A stretch of DNA of 51,521 nt. Source: Lachnospiraceae bacterium A4. Lineage in GTDB: Bacteria; Bacillota; Clostridia; Lachnospirales; Lachnospiraceae. Within the stretch, counting starts at the first letter, position 1; every line of letters starts with the position of its first letter. The DNA lies in contig KE159565.1 in assembly GCA_000403215.2 (NCBI GenBank), positions 145,028 to 196,548 on the forward strand, given 5' to 3'. Both the position numbers and the translations under genes were made by a program. Below are positions 25,214 to 33,713 of this stretch, in pieces. Under the pieces are notes generated by a model. It searched no databases and was not told the DNA's origin. It saw nothing but the letters and a program-made list of their open reading frames with translations.

Positions 25214-25849
25214 ATGGAGATTCATTTTCAGTCAAGGTGGTTTGAGCGCTGTATCAAGACATATCTGGGCGTCAGCGGCAGGGCGCTCACCGAGGAGGAT
25301 GTACAAGATATCAAATATCTGTATGTGAGCACGACAGATGGATATTTCTTAGGGTTTGGAAAGGAGGAGCTGCCGCCCGATTTTGTGTTTTCAGATGCGG
25401 GGGATGAGTGGGACTGCTGTTGTCTGTCGGACACTGGCAGCTATCACGGCGTGGAGGACTTCATACAGGTGCGGGAATGGGAAGGTGTCAGGACACTTGA
25501 GATCAAGCGTGCGTTTTTAGAGGCGGAGAATCAAAGGCCGGATGTGCGGGCGATGGAGGCGTTTGAGCGCAGTGTCCAGATTTTTGAACCTGTGGAGGAG
25601 GATTTTGAGGGGCTTGTGAGGAATGAGGAGACGTATGACTATGGTATTCTTACCCCGGAGGATTTTGCAGGTCTGCCTAATCTCGAAGCCGTGCGCCTCA
25701 TGTCCTGCGAGACAGAGATTCACAGTCTGGCGTTTTTGAACGCGCTGCCCAGACTGCGCGTACTGGAAATTGGGCAGGTATGTCTCCATACACTGGAGGG
25801 GCTGGACAGGCTGATCGGGTTAGAGAAGCTGTGTATCTGGTCGAACTGA
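25214..25849 (+). CDS. Leucine-rich-repeat protein of unknown function
   Basis: This encodes 211 residues. AAGGAG 7 bases before the ATG supports the start. The first 140 residues are acidic and unrecognised. The C-terminal 65 residues form two to three short leucine-rich repeats (LPNLEAVRLMSC, LPRLRVLEIGQ, LIGLEKLCIWSN) and the chain stops inside the repeat rhythm, so it may be a shortened member of a longer family. There is no signal peptide, so probably cytoplasmic. The gene converges on the AraC regulator gene with 12 bp between stops. Confidence 0.65.
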   Translation: MEIHFQSRWFERCIKTYLGVSGRALTEEDVQDIKYLYVSTTDGYFLGFGKEELPPDFVFSDAGDEWDCCCLSDTGSYHGVEDFIQVREWEGVRTLEIKRAFLEAENQRPDVRAMEAFERSVQIFEPVEEDFEGLVRNEETYDYGILTPEDFAGLPNLEAVRLMSCETEIHSLAFLNALPRLRVLEIGQVCLHTLEGLDRLIGLEKLCIWSN

Positions 25850-25861
25850 CAGTTTCGAGGA

Positions 25862-26734
25862 TCAGCGGTATTTCTTCCGATACATCAGCGGAGTCATCTG
25901 ATATTTTCTGTGAAATGCCCGCGTGAAGTAGGACTGGTTGTGAAAGCCGCAGTTTTCCATGATATCAATGACTTTCAGCTCCGTCTCCGCAAGCTGTTTG
26001 GCAGAAAGCTCCAAGCGGTAATTCACCAGATAGGCATTGAAACTCATGCCCGTAAACTCTTTAAACAGCTTCATAAAATGACTTTCCGAAAAGCCGCACT
26101 GCCCCGCGGCTTCCTGAATCGTGATGTCATGGTCATAAAATTTCTGAACGTAATACAGCGCATTTTTTAATCGGCTGTAGGACAACTGCAAGGCTTTGTG
26201 GTCGCTCGCCGCGTCGGTGCTCTGCGCATTAATATAATGTAATAATAGAAAAAGATTGGACTTGATCATCAGCTCACTGGTCGTATAGCTCTCCCGGCGG
26301 TGTTTTAGCATGGAGTGGACGCATGGCGTTATGGTCTGGCTAAAACTGGAAGCGGCTGGATAAAAGCAGTCCAAGGTTTTCTCGCCATTTAGAAATGGCA
26401 AAACATATTTGTCATAGCACAGATCACCCTCCGAGCCTTTAAAGAGCGACGGATGGAACATAATATTAAAATATTCTCCACTGTCTGAACCGTGCTGTTC
26501 GATGGCGTGCACCGCATGGGGCAGAAGCACCACCAGATCTCCGGCGCAGAGCACATAAGATTTTCCCCAGACTGTCACCTGTATCTGCCCGTCCGCGCAG
26601 TAGATCAGTTCAAAGTCATCGTGCCAGTGCAGCGGAAAAGAAGGAATCCACTCAGGGATACGCCCGCGGTAGACGCTGTAGGGAAATGTGATGATACCAT
26701 GTATTTTTGTCTCATGCAAAGGGATTCCATTCAT
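25862..26734 (-). CDS. AraC family transcriptional regulator
   Basis: This encodes 290 residues, normal length. The N-terminal cupin (about 25-110, FPLHWHDDFELIYCADG, GDLVVLLPHAVHAI) is the likely sugar-sensing domain. The C-terminal 100 residues hold two helix-turn-helix motifs (ITIQEAAGQCGFSESHFMKL and IDIMENCGFHNQSYFTRAF), then the AraC signature. GAGGTG precedes the ATG at 26734. It is divergent from the GH13 alpha-glycosidase gene, so it most probably activates the alpha-glycosidase/MATE genes in response to an oligosaccharide. Confidence 0.92.
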   Translation of the reverse strand: MNGIPLHETKIHGIITFPYSVYRGRIPEWIPSFPLHWHDDFELIYCADGQIQVTVWGKSYVLCAGDLVVLLPHAVHAIEQHGSDSGEYFNIMFHPSLFKGSEGDLCYDKYVLPFLNGEKTLDCFYPAASSFSQTITPCVHSMLKHRRESYTTSELMIKSNLFLLLHYINAQSTDAASDHKALQLSYSRLKNALYYVQKFYDHDITIQEAAGQCGFSESHFMKLFKEFTGMSFNAYLVNYRLELSAKQLAETELKVIDIMENCGFHNQSYFTRAFHRKYQMTPLMYRKKYR

Positions 26735-26786
26735 TTTTTCACCTCATCATAGGATTGTGTCAAAAAAGTAGGATAATATTGCAAGA

Positions 26787-26815
26787 ATTATAGCATATAT
26801 AAGAGTACAATACAA
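26787..26815 (-). promoter_or_regulatory. Predicted promoter of the AraC regulator gene
   Basis: On the minus strand, TTGTAT (26810-26815) and TATAAT (26787-26792) are exactly 17 bp apart. The -35 box touches the inverted repeats at 26819-26858, so the regulator could control its own gene. Confidence 0.65.
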
Positions 26816-26818
26816 CTA

Positions 26819-26956
26819 TAGACCGTAAATCCTTTCGCTTTTTCATATATACGGTCTAGCGCACTGCTGCAATCAGCGTGTTACGGTTGTATTCAATCGT
26901 GGCTGGAACCAAAAAGACAGTGACCGCAGGGTATACTTATGAGCGATTGCAGCAGT
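26819..26956 (+). promoter_or_regulatory. Nested inverted repeats before the GH13 gene (probable regulator sites)
   Basis: Two separate perfect dyads are visible: TAGACCGTA (26819-26827) with TACGGTCTA (26850-26858), and ACTGCTGCAATC (26863-26874) with GATTGCAGCAGT (26945-26956). AATACAAC and GTTGTATT flank the first dyad (26809-26816 and 26887-26894). A -10-like TATACT lies at 26932-26937 without a good -35, as expected of an activator-dependent promoter. Alternatively, the second dyad may fold in the mRNA leader. Confidence 0.5.
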
Positions 26957-27003
26957 ATTTGACAAGTTTTAATAGGTTGTATGCTACACAGGGAGGAAAA
27001 AGA

Positions 27004-28719
27004 ATGGAATATGCGGCAATCAGACATTTTGCGGACAAGAGATATTGCTATGCGGTGGAGAAAGGATGCTTTCTGATTCGGCTTGAGACGAAAAAGGGCG
27101 ATGTGGCGCGGGTTGTCCTTCATACACAGGACAAGTATCTGCCGCTGAAAATGATGGATACAAGACAAAAGCAGGAGATGGCGCATGCCTGTTCGGACAA
27201 TTATATCGACTATTTCGAGTGTGTAGTCACGATTGATCTGGTTTGTCTGCGATACTTTTTTGAGATTGAAGATACAGCAGGACAGATTACGTATTATGGC
27301 AATCATGATTTTTATGACGAATGTATCACGGATATAGAGAAGATGTACGACTGCCCGCAGAATCTTCGGGAGGAGGAGCTGTTTGAGCTGCCTGCATGGG
27401 CTGAGAACAAGGTCCTGTATCAGATTTTCCCATCCCGCTTTGCCACTGACAAGCAGGTGTCCAATGAGGAGTGGTATCAGGCGCCGATCGGGCACAAGGC
27501 GGACTTGAAGGGGTCGCTTCGGGGAATTATCAATCATCTGGATTACCTCAAAAAGCTGGGGGTGGACATTCTCTATATGACACCGATCTTTTCCTCGAAC
27601 TCCAGCCATAAATACAATATTGATGACTACTATAAGATTGACCCGTCCTTTGGCGACAAGGCGGACTTGAAGGAGTTGGTTGACAGGGCGCACAAGCTCG
27701 GAATGTACGTGATTCTGGACGGCGTGTTCAATCATACAGCGGTGGATTTCTTTGCCTTTCGCGATATCATGGAAAACAAGGAAAAGTCGGCTTATCTGGA
27801 CTGGTATTACATCAAGGAGTTTCCGCTGGTGATGGAGTGGGGAAAGAAGCCAAACTATAAGACTTTCAGCTATGCCGGTCTGATGCCAAAGCTGAACCTT
27901 CAAAATAAAGAGACGGCGGATTTTGTGATTGATGTCGCTTCGTACTGGATTCGGGAGTGCGATATTGACGGCTGGCGCCTTGATGTGGCGGACGAGATCA
28001 GTCATACTTTCTGGAAGCGCTTTCGCAGGGAGATAAAGGCGGTAAAAAGAGATGTGCTGATCGTCGGGGAGATCTGGCATTTTGCGGGAGATTTTCTGGA
28101 GGGAGACGAGTGGGACAGCGTCATGAACTACCAGTTTGCCCGCTCGGTGATGGATTTGGTCGCGACACAGCAGATGCCGGTATCTGCCTTTGTGGGAAAT
28201 TTGAATTTTATGAAGGGAAATCTGCACCGCAGGCTGGAAGGATATCTGTGGAATTTTATTGATACGCACGATACGGAGCGGTTTCTCAACAGTGTGCACA
28301 AGGACCTTAAAAAGCAGATGCTGGCAGCTTCCTTGCAGCTTTTGCTGCCCGGAATGCCGATGATCTATTACGGCGACGAGGTGGGACTAGAGGGCGGACC
28401 GGACCCGGATTGCAGGCGCGGAATGCTCTGGGAGGAGACGCGGCAGAATCAGTCTTTGCTGCAATACTATCAAACGCTGCTTCGGATTCGGCATGAGTAT
28501 CCAGCGCTGACAGAAGGGACTGTCCTAGAGCAGTATACAGACGACGACAAGGGCATCTTTTACTGCAAGAGGCGCCTCAAAGACCAGCAGATCATCGTGA
28601 TTTTCCACACGAAAACAGGGGAACAAACGCTGCCGGGGCTCGAGGGCAGGAAAAATCTTGTGGACGGTCAGCCGTTTCGCGGAACACTTGGAGATTATGA
28701 GACGGTAGTGCTCGTGTAG
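27004..28719 (+). CDS. GH13 alpha-glycosidase (neopullulanase/cyclomaltodextrinase type)
   Basis: This encodes 571 residues. It hydrolyses alpha-1,4 (and probably alpha-1,6) glucosidic bonds in maltooligosaccharides or cyclodextrins. An N-terminal beta domain of CBM34 type spans about 1-125. The catalytic barrel begins at ENKVLYQIFPSRFA. Region I is DGVFNH; the nucleophile Asp327 lies in GWRLDVADE, the acid/base Glu356 in VGEIWH and the stabiliser Asp423 in DTHDTERF. A C-terminal beta domain follows. There is no signal peptide, so it acts on imported sugars. GGGAGG (26991-26996) fixes the ATG at 27004. It is the first gene after the AraC regulator and is joined to MATE by 25 bp. Confidence 0.92.
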   Translation: MEYAAIRHFADKRYCYAVEKGCFLIRLETKKGDVARVVLHTQDKYLPLKMMDTRQKQEMAHACSDNYIDYFECVVTIDLVCLRYFFEIEDTAGQITYYGNHDFYDECITDIEKMYDCPQNLREEELFELPAWAENKVLYQIFPSRFATDKQVSNEEWYQAPIGHKADLKGSLRGIINHLDYLKKLGVDILYMTPIFSSNSSHKYNIDDYYKIDPSFGDKADLKELVDRAHKLGMYVILDGVFNHTAVDFFAFRDIMENKEKSAYLDWYYIKEFPLVMEWGKKPNYKTFSYAGLMPKLNLQNKETADFVIDVASYWIRECDIDGWRLDVADEISHTFWKRFRREIKAVKRDVLIVGEIWHFAGDFLEGDEWDSVMNYQFARSVMDLVATQQMPVSAFVGNLNFMKGNLHRRLEGYLWNFIDTHDTERFLNSVHKDLKKQMLAASLQLLLPGMPMIYYGDEVGLEGGPDPDCRRGMLWEETRQNQSLLQYYQTLLRIRHEYPALTEGTVLEQYTDDDKGIFYCKRRLKDQQIIVIFHTKTGEQTLPGLEGRKNLVDGQPFRGTLGDYETVVLV

Positions 28720-28744
28720 AGAAGAGAGAAGGCGGGGAAGTCAA

Positions 28745-30067
28745 ATGAAATCATTTACAAAACTCTATATACCGATAGCGCTGGAAACGCTGTGCTACAT
28801 GCTGGCGGGCATGGTCGATACCATCATGCTCTCCACGGTGGGGGACAACGCGGTCGGCGCGGTCGGTACGGCAAATACCTACATCAATGTGTTTATCATT
28901 ATGTTTCATGTGGTGTCGTCTGGCATGATCGCCGTGATGACACAGTATATCGGGGCAAAGCGCATCGGCATCGCCTATCAGGCAAGACAGCTTGGCGCCG
29001 TATTTAACGCAGTGCTTGGCTTTGGGCTCTCCATCTTTCTGTTTGTATTTTCTGGGAAAATACTGGAGATTGTGGGTGTGGCGCCGCTGTTGATGGAATA
29101 TGCCAAGACCTATCTGAAAATTGTCGGCGGATGCTGCTTTCTGAATGCGCTGATTCCGATTTTTTCCAGCTATCTGCGCGCTTTTGGCTACACCAAGCAG
29201 CCGCTCATCGCGACGCTTGTGGCAAATGGGGTAAACTTAGGTTTAAACGCGGTCTTTTTGTTTGGACTGCACGCAGGTGTGGCTGGCGTGGCGTGGGCGA
29301 CGGTTCTGTCGAGAATCCTGAATCTTGGGATTGTGATTGTGGCATCAAAGCTTCTGGTCAAGGCAAAAGAGGACCCGGAGCGCTTAAAAAACAGAGAAGT
29401 TTTTGCCCAAATAATTAAGGTAGGGCTGCCCTCCGCGCTGGAAACGGCTCTTTATAATGTCGCAATGACGCTGACAATCCGTTTTATGAATCAGATGGAT
29501 GCGTCTGGTTTTAATGTGACGGCAAGGGCGTATGCGGCGCAGATTGCCAATTTTTCCTACTGTGCGGGCGCGGCGCTGGCGCAGGCGAACGCGATCATGA
29601 CAGGCTGGCGCATCGGTGAGGGAGACTATGAGGCCTGTGACAAGGGAACGAAGAAGGCGGCATGTATCGGAATCTTTGTGGCGGCAGGGCTGGAGGCGTT
29701 ATTTGTGCTCAGCGCGGATGTGCTGATTCGGATTTTCACAGAAGATCTGGAAATGATCCGGCTGGTGAAAACACTCCTCGCCATTGATATCATGCTTGAG
29801 GTGGGACGTGTGACCAATCTGGTGTTTGGTCAGGCGCTCAAGACCAGCGGCGATGCCGTGTATACGACGGTGATCGGTGTGATGTTTATGTATCTGTGCA
29901 TGGTGGGCGGCACGTGGTTTTTTGGCATTCATCTGAACCTGCTCGCGGTGGGCGCCTACATCGGGCTTGCAATCGACGAGTGCGTGCGCGCCGTGTTTAT
30001 GTTCCTGCGCTGGCAGTCGGGCAAATGGCGCACCAAAGGATTTATACAGCGTCGGGCGGAAGCGTAA
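28745..30067 (+). CDS. MATE family transporter
   Basis: This encodes 440 residues with about 12 membrane segments in two similar halves, each beginning with a MatE segment (MKSFTKLYIPIALETLCYML; KVGLPSALETALYN). MATE carriers exchange cations for organic compounds and are usually called multidrug exporters. The weak ribosome site GGGGAAG and the 25-bp gap suggest cotranscription with the GH13 gene. Location inside a sugar locus is unusual, and the substrate could be a plant or host compound that accompanies the sugar. Confidence 0.9.
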   Translation: MKSFTKLYIPIALETLCYMLAGMVDTIMLSTVGDNAVGAVGTANTYINVFIIMFHVVSSGMIAVMTQYIGAKRIGIAYQARQLGAVFNAVLGFGLSIFLFVFSGKILEIVGVAPLLMEYAKTYLKIVGGCCFLNALIPIFSSYLRAFGYTKQPLIATLVANGVNLGLNAVFLFGLHAGVAGVAWATVLSRILNLGIVIVASKLLVKAKEDPERLKNREVFAQIIKVGLPSALETALYNVAMTLTIRFMNQMDASGFNVTARAYAAQIANFSYCAGAALAQANAIMTGWRIGEGDYEACDKGTKKAACIGIFVAAGLEALFVLSADVLIRIFTEDLEMIRLVKTLLAIDIMLEVGRVTNLVFGQALKTSGDAVYTTVIGVMFMYLCMVGGTWFFGIHLNLLAVGAYIGLAIDECVRAVFMFLRWQSGKWRTKGFIQRRAEA

Positions 30068-30083
30068 AAATATGAAGGATTTA

Positions 30084-30112
30084 TTGGAAATCACAGTTTG
30101 ACATGATAGAAT
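30084..30112 (+). promoter_or_regulatory. Predicted promoter of the GH3 gene
   Basis: TTGGAA (30084-30089), 17 bp, TAGAAT (30107-30112), with a TGA extended -10 element directly before the -10 box. The beta-glucosidase can therefore be made independently of the GH13/MATE transcript. Confidence 0.65.
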
Positions 30113-30142
30113 AATATGGAAGGAATCAAGGAGGGAAAATCA

Positions 30143-32566
30143 ATGCAGAAATGGACACGTGTGATGTATCAGCCCAATCTTCCGCTGGGGGAGAACGGCG
30201 AGAAGGTGACGGCATGTAAAAGGCATATTGCGCTCTCGAAGGAGGCGGCAAAGGAGGGCATCGTGCTCCTGAAAAATGACGGGGAGCTGCTGCCGCTTGC
30301 AAAGGGCAGTAAAGTTGCCTTATTTGGAAAGGCAAGTTTTGACTATGTGCGCGGCGGCGGCGGAAGCGGAGAAGTGACCGTTTCCTACGCGAGAAATTTA
30401 TATGAGGGCTTACAGTGCTTAAAGGATAAGGTCAGCGTATATGAGGAGCTGGCGGCGTATTATCGTGACAATGTGAAGGCGCAGTACCAGCAGGGGCGTG
30501 TGCCGGGCATGACGATCGAACCGGAAGTGCCAAGCGGCTTGTTAAAAAAGGCAAGCGCTTACACAGACACTGCGATTATCACGATCTGCCGTTTTTCCGG
30601 CGAGGGCTGGGACAGAAAGAGTGTTGTGGAGACGGAGAACAAAAATCTCTGTATCAGCGAGGACGCGATGGCGAAACAGTCCGCAGAGATTTTTGAGGAT
30701 GGCGATTTCTGCCTGACCCACGCAGAGCGGGCGATGGTCGATGCGGTGACGGCGAATTTCTCGAAAGTCATCGTCGTCATGAATGTCGGCGGCATGGTGG
30801 ATTCCTGCTGGTTTCATGATGATGCGAAAATCCAGTCGGTGCTGATGGCGTGGCAGGGCGGCATCGAAGGCGGGCTTGCCGCCGCAGAGCTTTTGATGGG
30901 AGAGGGCAATCCGAGCGGAAAGCTGGTGGATACCTTTGCGCGCGCGCTGTCAGATTATCCGTCCACAGAGAATTTCCATGAGTCAGAGCGCTTTGTGGAG
31001 TACACAGAGGATATCTATGTAGGATACCGCTATTTTGAGACGATTCCCGGCGCAGACAAGAAGGTCAACTATCCGTTTGGCTTCGGGCTCTCCTACACGA
31101 ATTTTGCGCTGGCGGCGGGGGAGGCATATGAGGAAAACGGCAAAATATCGGTGTCCGTCCTCGTCACCAATATCGGGAAAAGAGCCGGAAAAGAAGTGGT
31201 GCAGGCGTATTTTGGCGCGCCGCAGGGCGTGCTTGGAAAACCGGCAAAACAGCTTGCAGCGTTTCAAAAGACAAGGCTTTTGCAGACGGGAGAGAGCCAG
31301 AAGGTTATACTGTCATGGAAGGTCAGCGATATGGCGTCCTATGATGATTTAGGCAAAATCAAGGCATCTGCCTATGTTCTGGAAAAAGGCGCGTACCGGT
31401 TCTTTGTCGGCAGCTCTGTGCGCGATGTCACAGAATTGTCATACAAATACGAAGTGCAACAGGATACCATTGTGCAGCAATTATCCAGAAAGTGTGCGCC
31501 CACAAGCCTGAAAAAGCGGATGCTTGCCGATGGAAGCTACGAGGAGCTTCCGCTCTTGGCGCCTGTCGAGACGGACGCGAATGCGCTCACGCCGCTCACG
31601 GTCGAGGAGACAGATGGCTTTACGCCGGCGGCGCGGGCTGGAAAGCGTTATCATCTGTGGGTGAACACCGCCGCCCAGCAGCATCATTTCCTAAAGGAAG
31701 TGGCAGAGGGAACGATCACACTGGAGGAGTTTATGGCGCAGCTCTCCGATGAAGAGCTTGCGCATCTGTTGGGCGGACAGCCAAACACTGGGGTTGCCAA
31801 CACATTTGGCTGGGGAAATCTGCCGGATTACGGAATCCCGAATATCATGACAGCGGACGGTCCTGCGGGGCTGCGCATTCTGCCAGATTGCAGCGTGTAT
31901 ACGACAGCGTGGCCCTGTGCGACACAGCTTGCGTGCTCTTGGAATGAGGAGCTGGTGGCACAGGTTGGGGAAGCGGGCGGCGCGGAGGTCAAGGAGAACA
32001 ACATTGCCATGTGGCTTACGCCTGCCGTCAATATTCACCGCAGCCCGCTCTGCGGACGCAATTTCGAGTATTATTCGGAGGACCCGCTCCTCACAGGAAA
32101 GCTCGCCGCGGCGATGGTGCGCGGAATCCAGAGTAACCGTGTCGGCGCCACAGTCAAGCATTTTGCCCTTAATAATAAGGAAACGAACCGGAAAAACAGT
32201 GATTCTCGGGCGTCTGAGCGCGCTGTCAGGGAGATTTATCTGAGAGCCTTTGAGATCATTGTGAAGGAGGCAAAGCCGTGGGCGATCATGTCCTCCTACA
32301 ACATTGTAAACGGGTATCGCGCGTCTGAGAACAGGGAGCTTTTGGAGGATATTCTGCGCGGCGAGTGGGGCTTTGACGGTGTGGTGACAACGGACTGGTG
32401 GACAAACGGTGAGCACTATAAAGAAGTCAAGGCAGGAAATGATATCAAGATGGCGACAGGCTTTCCAGAGCGGTTACAGGAGGCGCTGGACAAGGGTGTG
32501 CTTGCACGCGCAGACATGGAAATCTGTGTGCGGCGCCTGCTGGAGCTGCTTCTAAAAATAGATTGA
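30143..32566 (+). CDS. GH3 beta-glucosidase with reversed domain order
   Basis: This encodes 807 residues. The GH3 C-type alpha/beta sandwich comes first (about 28-330, starting SKEAAKEGIVLLKNDGELLP), then a fibronectin-like domain (about 330-440). The GH3 N-type barrel lies at the C-terminus (about 530-807). The nucleophile is Asp751 in GVVTTDWW; the likely acid/base is Glu154 in RFSGEGWDR. This order is opposite to most GH3 enzymes but is known from Ruminococcus and Butyrivibrio beta-glucosidases. There is no signal peptide. AAGGAGGG about 8 bases before ATG 30143 chooses the start. It releases glucose from cellobiose or other beta-glucosides in the cytoplasm. Confidence 0.92.
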   Translation: MQKWTRVMYQPNLPLGENGEKVTACKRHIALSKEAAKEGIVLLKNDGELLPLAKGSKVALFGKASFDYVRGGGGSGEVTVSYARNLYEGLQCLKDKVSVYEELAAYYRDNVKAQYQQGRVPGMTIEPEVPSGLLKKASAYTDTAIITICRFSGEGWDRKSVVETENKNLCISEDAMAKQSAEIFEDGDFCLTHAERAMVDAVTANFSKVIVVMNVGGMVDSCWFHDDAKIQSVLMAWQGGIEGGLAAAELLMGEGNPSGKLVDTFARALSDYPSTENFHESERFVEYTEDIYVGYRYFETIPGADKKVNYPFGFGLSYTNFALAAGEAYEENGKISVSVLVTNIGKRAGKEVVQAYFGAPQGVLGKPAKQLAAFQKTRLLQTGESQKVILSWKVSDMASYDDLGKIKASAYVLEKGAYRFFVGSSVRDVTELSYKYEVQQDTIVQQLSRKCAPTSLKKRMLADGSYEELPLLAPVETDANALTPLTVEETDGFTPAARAGKRYHLWVNTAAQQHHFLKEVAEGTITLEEFMAQLSDEELAHLLGGQPNTGVANTFGWGNLPDYGIPNIMTADGPAGLRILPDCSVYTTAWPCATQLACSWNEELVAQVGEAGGAEVKENNIAMWLTPAVNIHRSPLCGRNFEYYSEDPLLTGKLAAAMVRGIQSNRVGATVKHFALNNKETNRKNSDSRASERAVREIYLRAFEIIVKEAKPWAIMSSYNIVNGYRASENRELLEDILRGEWGFDGVVTTDWWTNGEHYKEVKAGNDIKMATGFPERLQEALDKGVLARADMEICVRRLLELLLKID

Positions 32567-32571
32567 GCAGG

Positions 32572-32609
32572 TTATACTGGCGGTCGAAAAGACTGACCGC
32601 TCAGTATAA
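32572..32609 (+). terminator. Hairpin after the GH3 gene
   Basis: TTATACTGGCGGTC (32572-32585) pairs with GACCGCTCAGTATAA (about 32594-32608) with one bulged base. It starts 5 bases after the stop; no T run follows. Confidence 0.45.
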
Positions 32610-32667
32610 AGCCATGCACACAGCCGCATAACCAATGGAGATTCGATTTAGAATAGGAGGAAATACG

Positions 32668-33534
32668 ATGAATGACGAGTATAATCCAAGTGAGAAGGCT
32701 GTAAAGATTGTCGAGAAAATTAAGGAAATGACGGGGACTCCCGCGATTTTCATCGACAGAAAACCAAATACGGCAGAGCCGTCCTTGACTGACAGCAAGT
32801 TCGGCGGGCTGCCGTACTGGGATTTGGAAAAAGAATATCCTACAGACAGCAAGGGCAGAAAGATGATGCTGCTTGCGCAGATTAACTTTTCAGATCTGAG
32901 TACATTTGACACAGTGCTGCCCAAGGAGGGCATGTTACAGTTTTTCATCACCATTGATGACGATGTGTTTGGCATGGACTTTGATGATCCGACATCACAG
33001 AAAGATTTTCGCGTGGTGTTCCATGATATGGTGAAACCAGATGTCACGGAGGCACAGGTGCAGGCATTGGAGCTTGTGCGGGCGGAGGAGGCAGATGACT
33101 ACGGCACGCCGATTTTCCGTCAGGCGGCACTGTCGTTCCGCGCAGGAACAGACTATATGGGCACCAGAGTGGCTGAATTTCCGTCGGTGTTTGTACAGGC
33201 AGTGAAAGCGGTGACAGGCGAGGAAATTGATGTGGAAAACTGGTATGAGTATTATGAGGAGGACTCTAAGGACTACGACTATATGGAGGAGGAACTGTCT
33301 GGGCTGGGTCACAAGATACTTGGCTATCCGGGATTTATACAGTCTGACCCCAGAGAGGACGATGAGGCGCTCCAATGGTACGATACACTTCTGCTTCAGA
33401 TAGACTCTGACATGGAGAATGGAGAGGACTATGTGCTGTGGGGAGACTGCGGCGTTGCCAATCTGTTTATCAATAAGGAGGCATTGAGCAAACGGGATTT
33501 TGGCAAGGTGCTGTACAATTGGGACTGTTCTTAA
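32668..33534 (+). CDS. DUF1963 (YwqG-like) protein
   Basis: This encodes 288 residues. The start at 32668 follows TAGGAGG by 8 bases. Motifs SKFGGLPYWDLEKEYP, MLLAQINFSDL and GMLQFFI are typical of the YwqG/DUF1963 fold, and the C-terminal LLLQIDSD...WGDCGVANLFI is the most conserved part. The family's function is not established. The protein is acidic and has no export signal. It is a single gene with its own terminator. Confidence 0.88.
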   Translation: MNDEYNPSEKAVKIVEKIKEMTGTPAIFIDRKPNTAEPSLTDSKFGGLPYWDLEKEYPTDSKGRKMMLLAQINFSDLSTFDTVLPKEGMLQFFITIDDDVFGMDFDDPTSQKDFRVVFHDMVKPDVTEAQVQALELVRAEEADDYGTPIFRQAALSFRAGTDYMGTRVAEFPSVFVQAVKAVTGEEIDVENWYEYYEEDSKDYDYMEEELSGLGHKILGYPGFIQSDPREDDEALQWYDTLLLQIDSDMENGEDYVLWGDCGVANLFINKEALSKRDFGKVLYNWDCS

Positions 33535-33569
33535 TATCAAAATTAAATAGTTTCTGTACTAGAGAAATA

Positions 33570-33614
33570 AATAAGCCTGCCTAGATTTATTGAGAACTGG
33601 GCGGCTTATTTTTT
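33570..33614 (+). terminator. Terminator of the DUF1963 gene
   Basis: AATAAGCCtGCC (33570-33581) pairs with GGgCGGCTTATT (33599-33610), followed by TTTT. Only a few mismatches in the stem, with a proper T run. Confidence 0.75.
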
Positions 33615-33656
33615 CATGAAACTTTTCCAGAAAGGTTTCTCTTTGTCGGGCTTGTG

Positions 33657-33665
33657 TGGTATAAT
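33657..33665 (+). promoter_or_regulatory. Extended -10 promoter of fucO
   Basis: TGG directly before a perfect TATAAT (33660-33665) gives the extended -10 form TGnTATAAT. The -35 position is poor. It lies 48 bp before the start codon. Confidence 0.65.
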
Positions 33666-33713
33666 GATACAACTATCTGAGTTTAAATTTATATAAAAAG
33701 GAGACAGAAACAA

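Noticed and set aside
26893-28299. 468-codon minus-strand ORF opposite the GH13 gene
   Set aside because: It is an antisense shadow; the plus strand encodes an intact enzyme with all catalytic residues.
31691-32416. 241-codon minus-strand ORF opposite the GH3 barrel
   Set aside because: Low-complexity shadow of a conserved plus-strand domain; no start signal.
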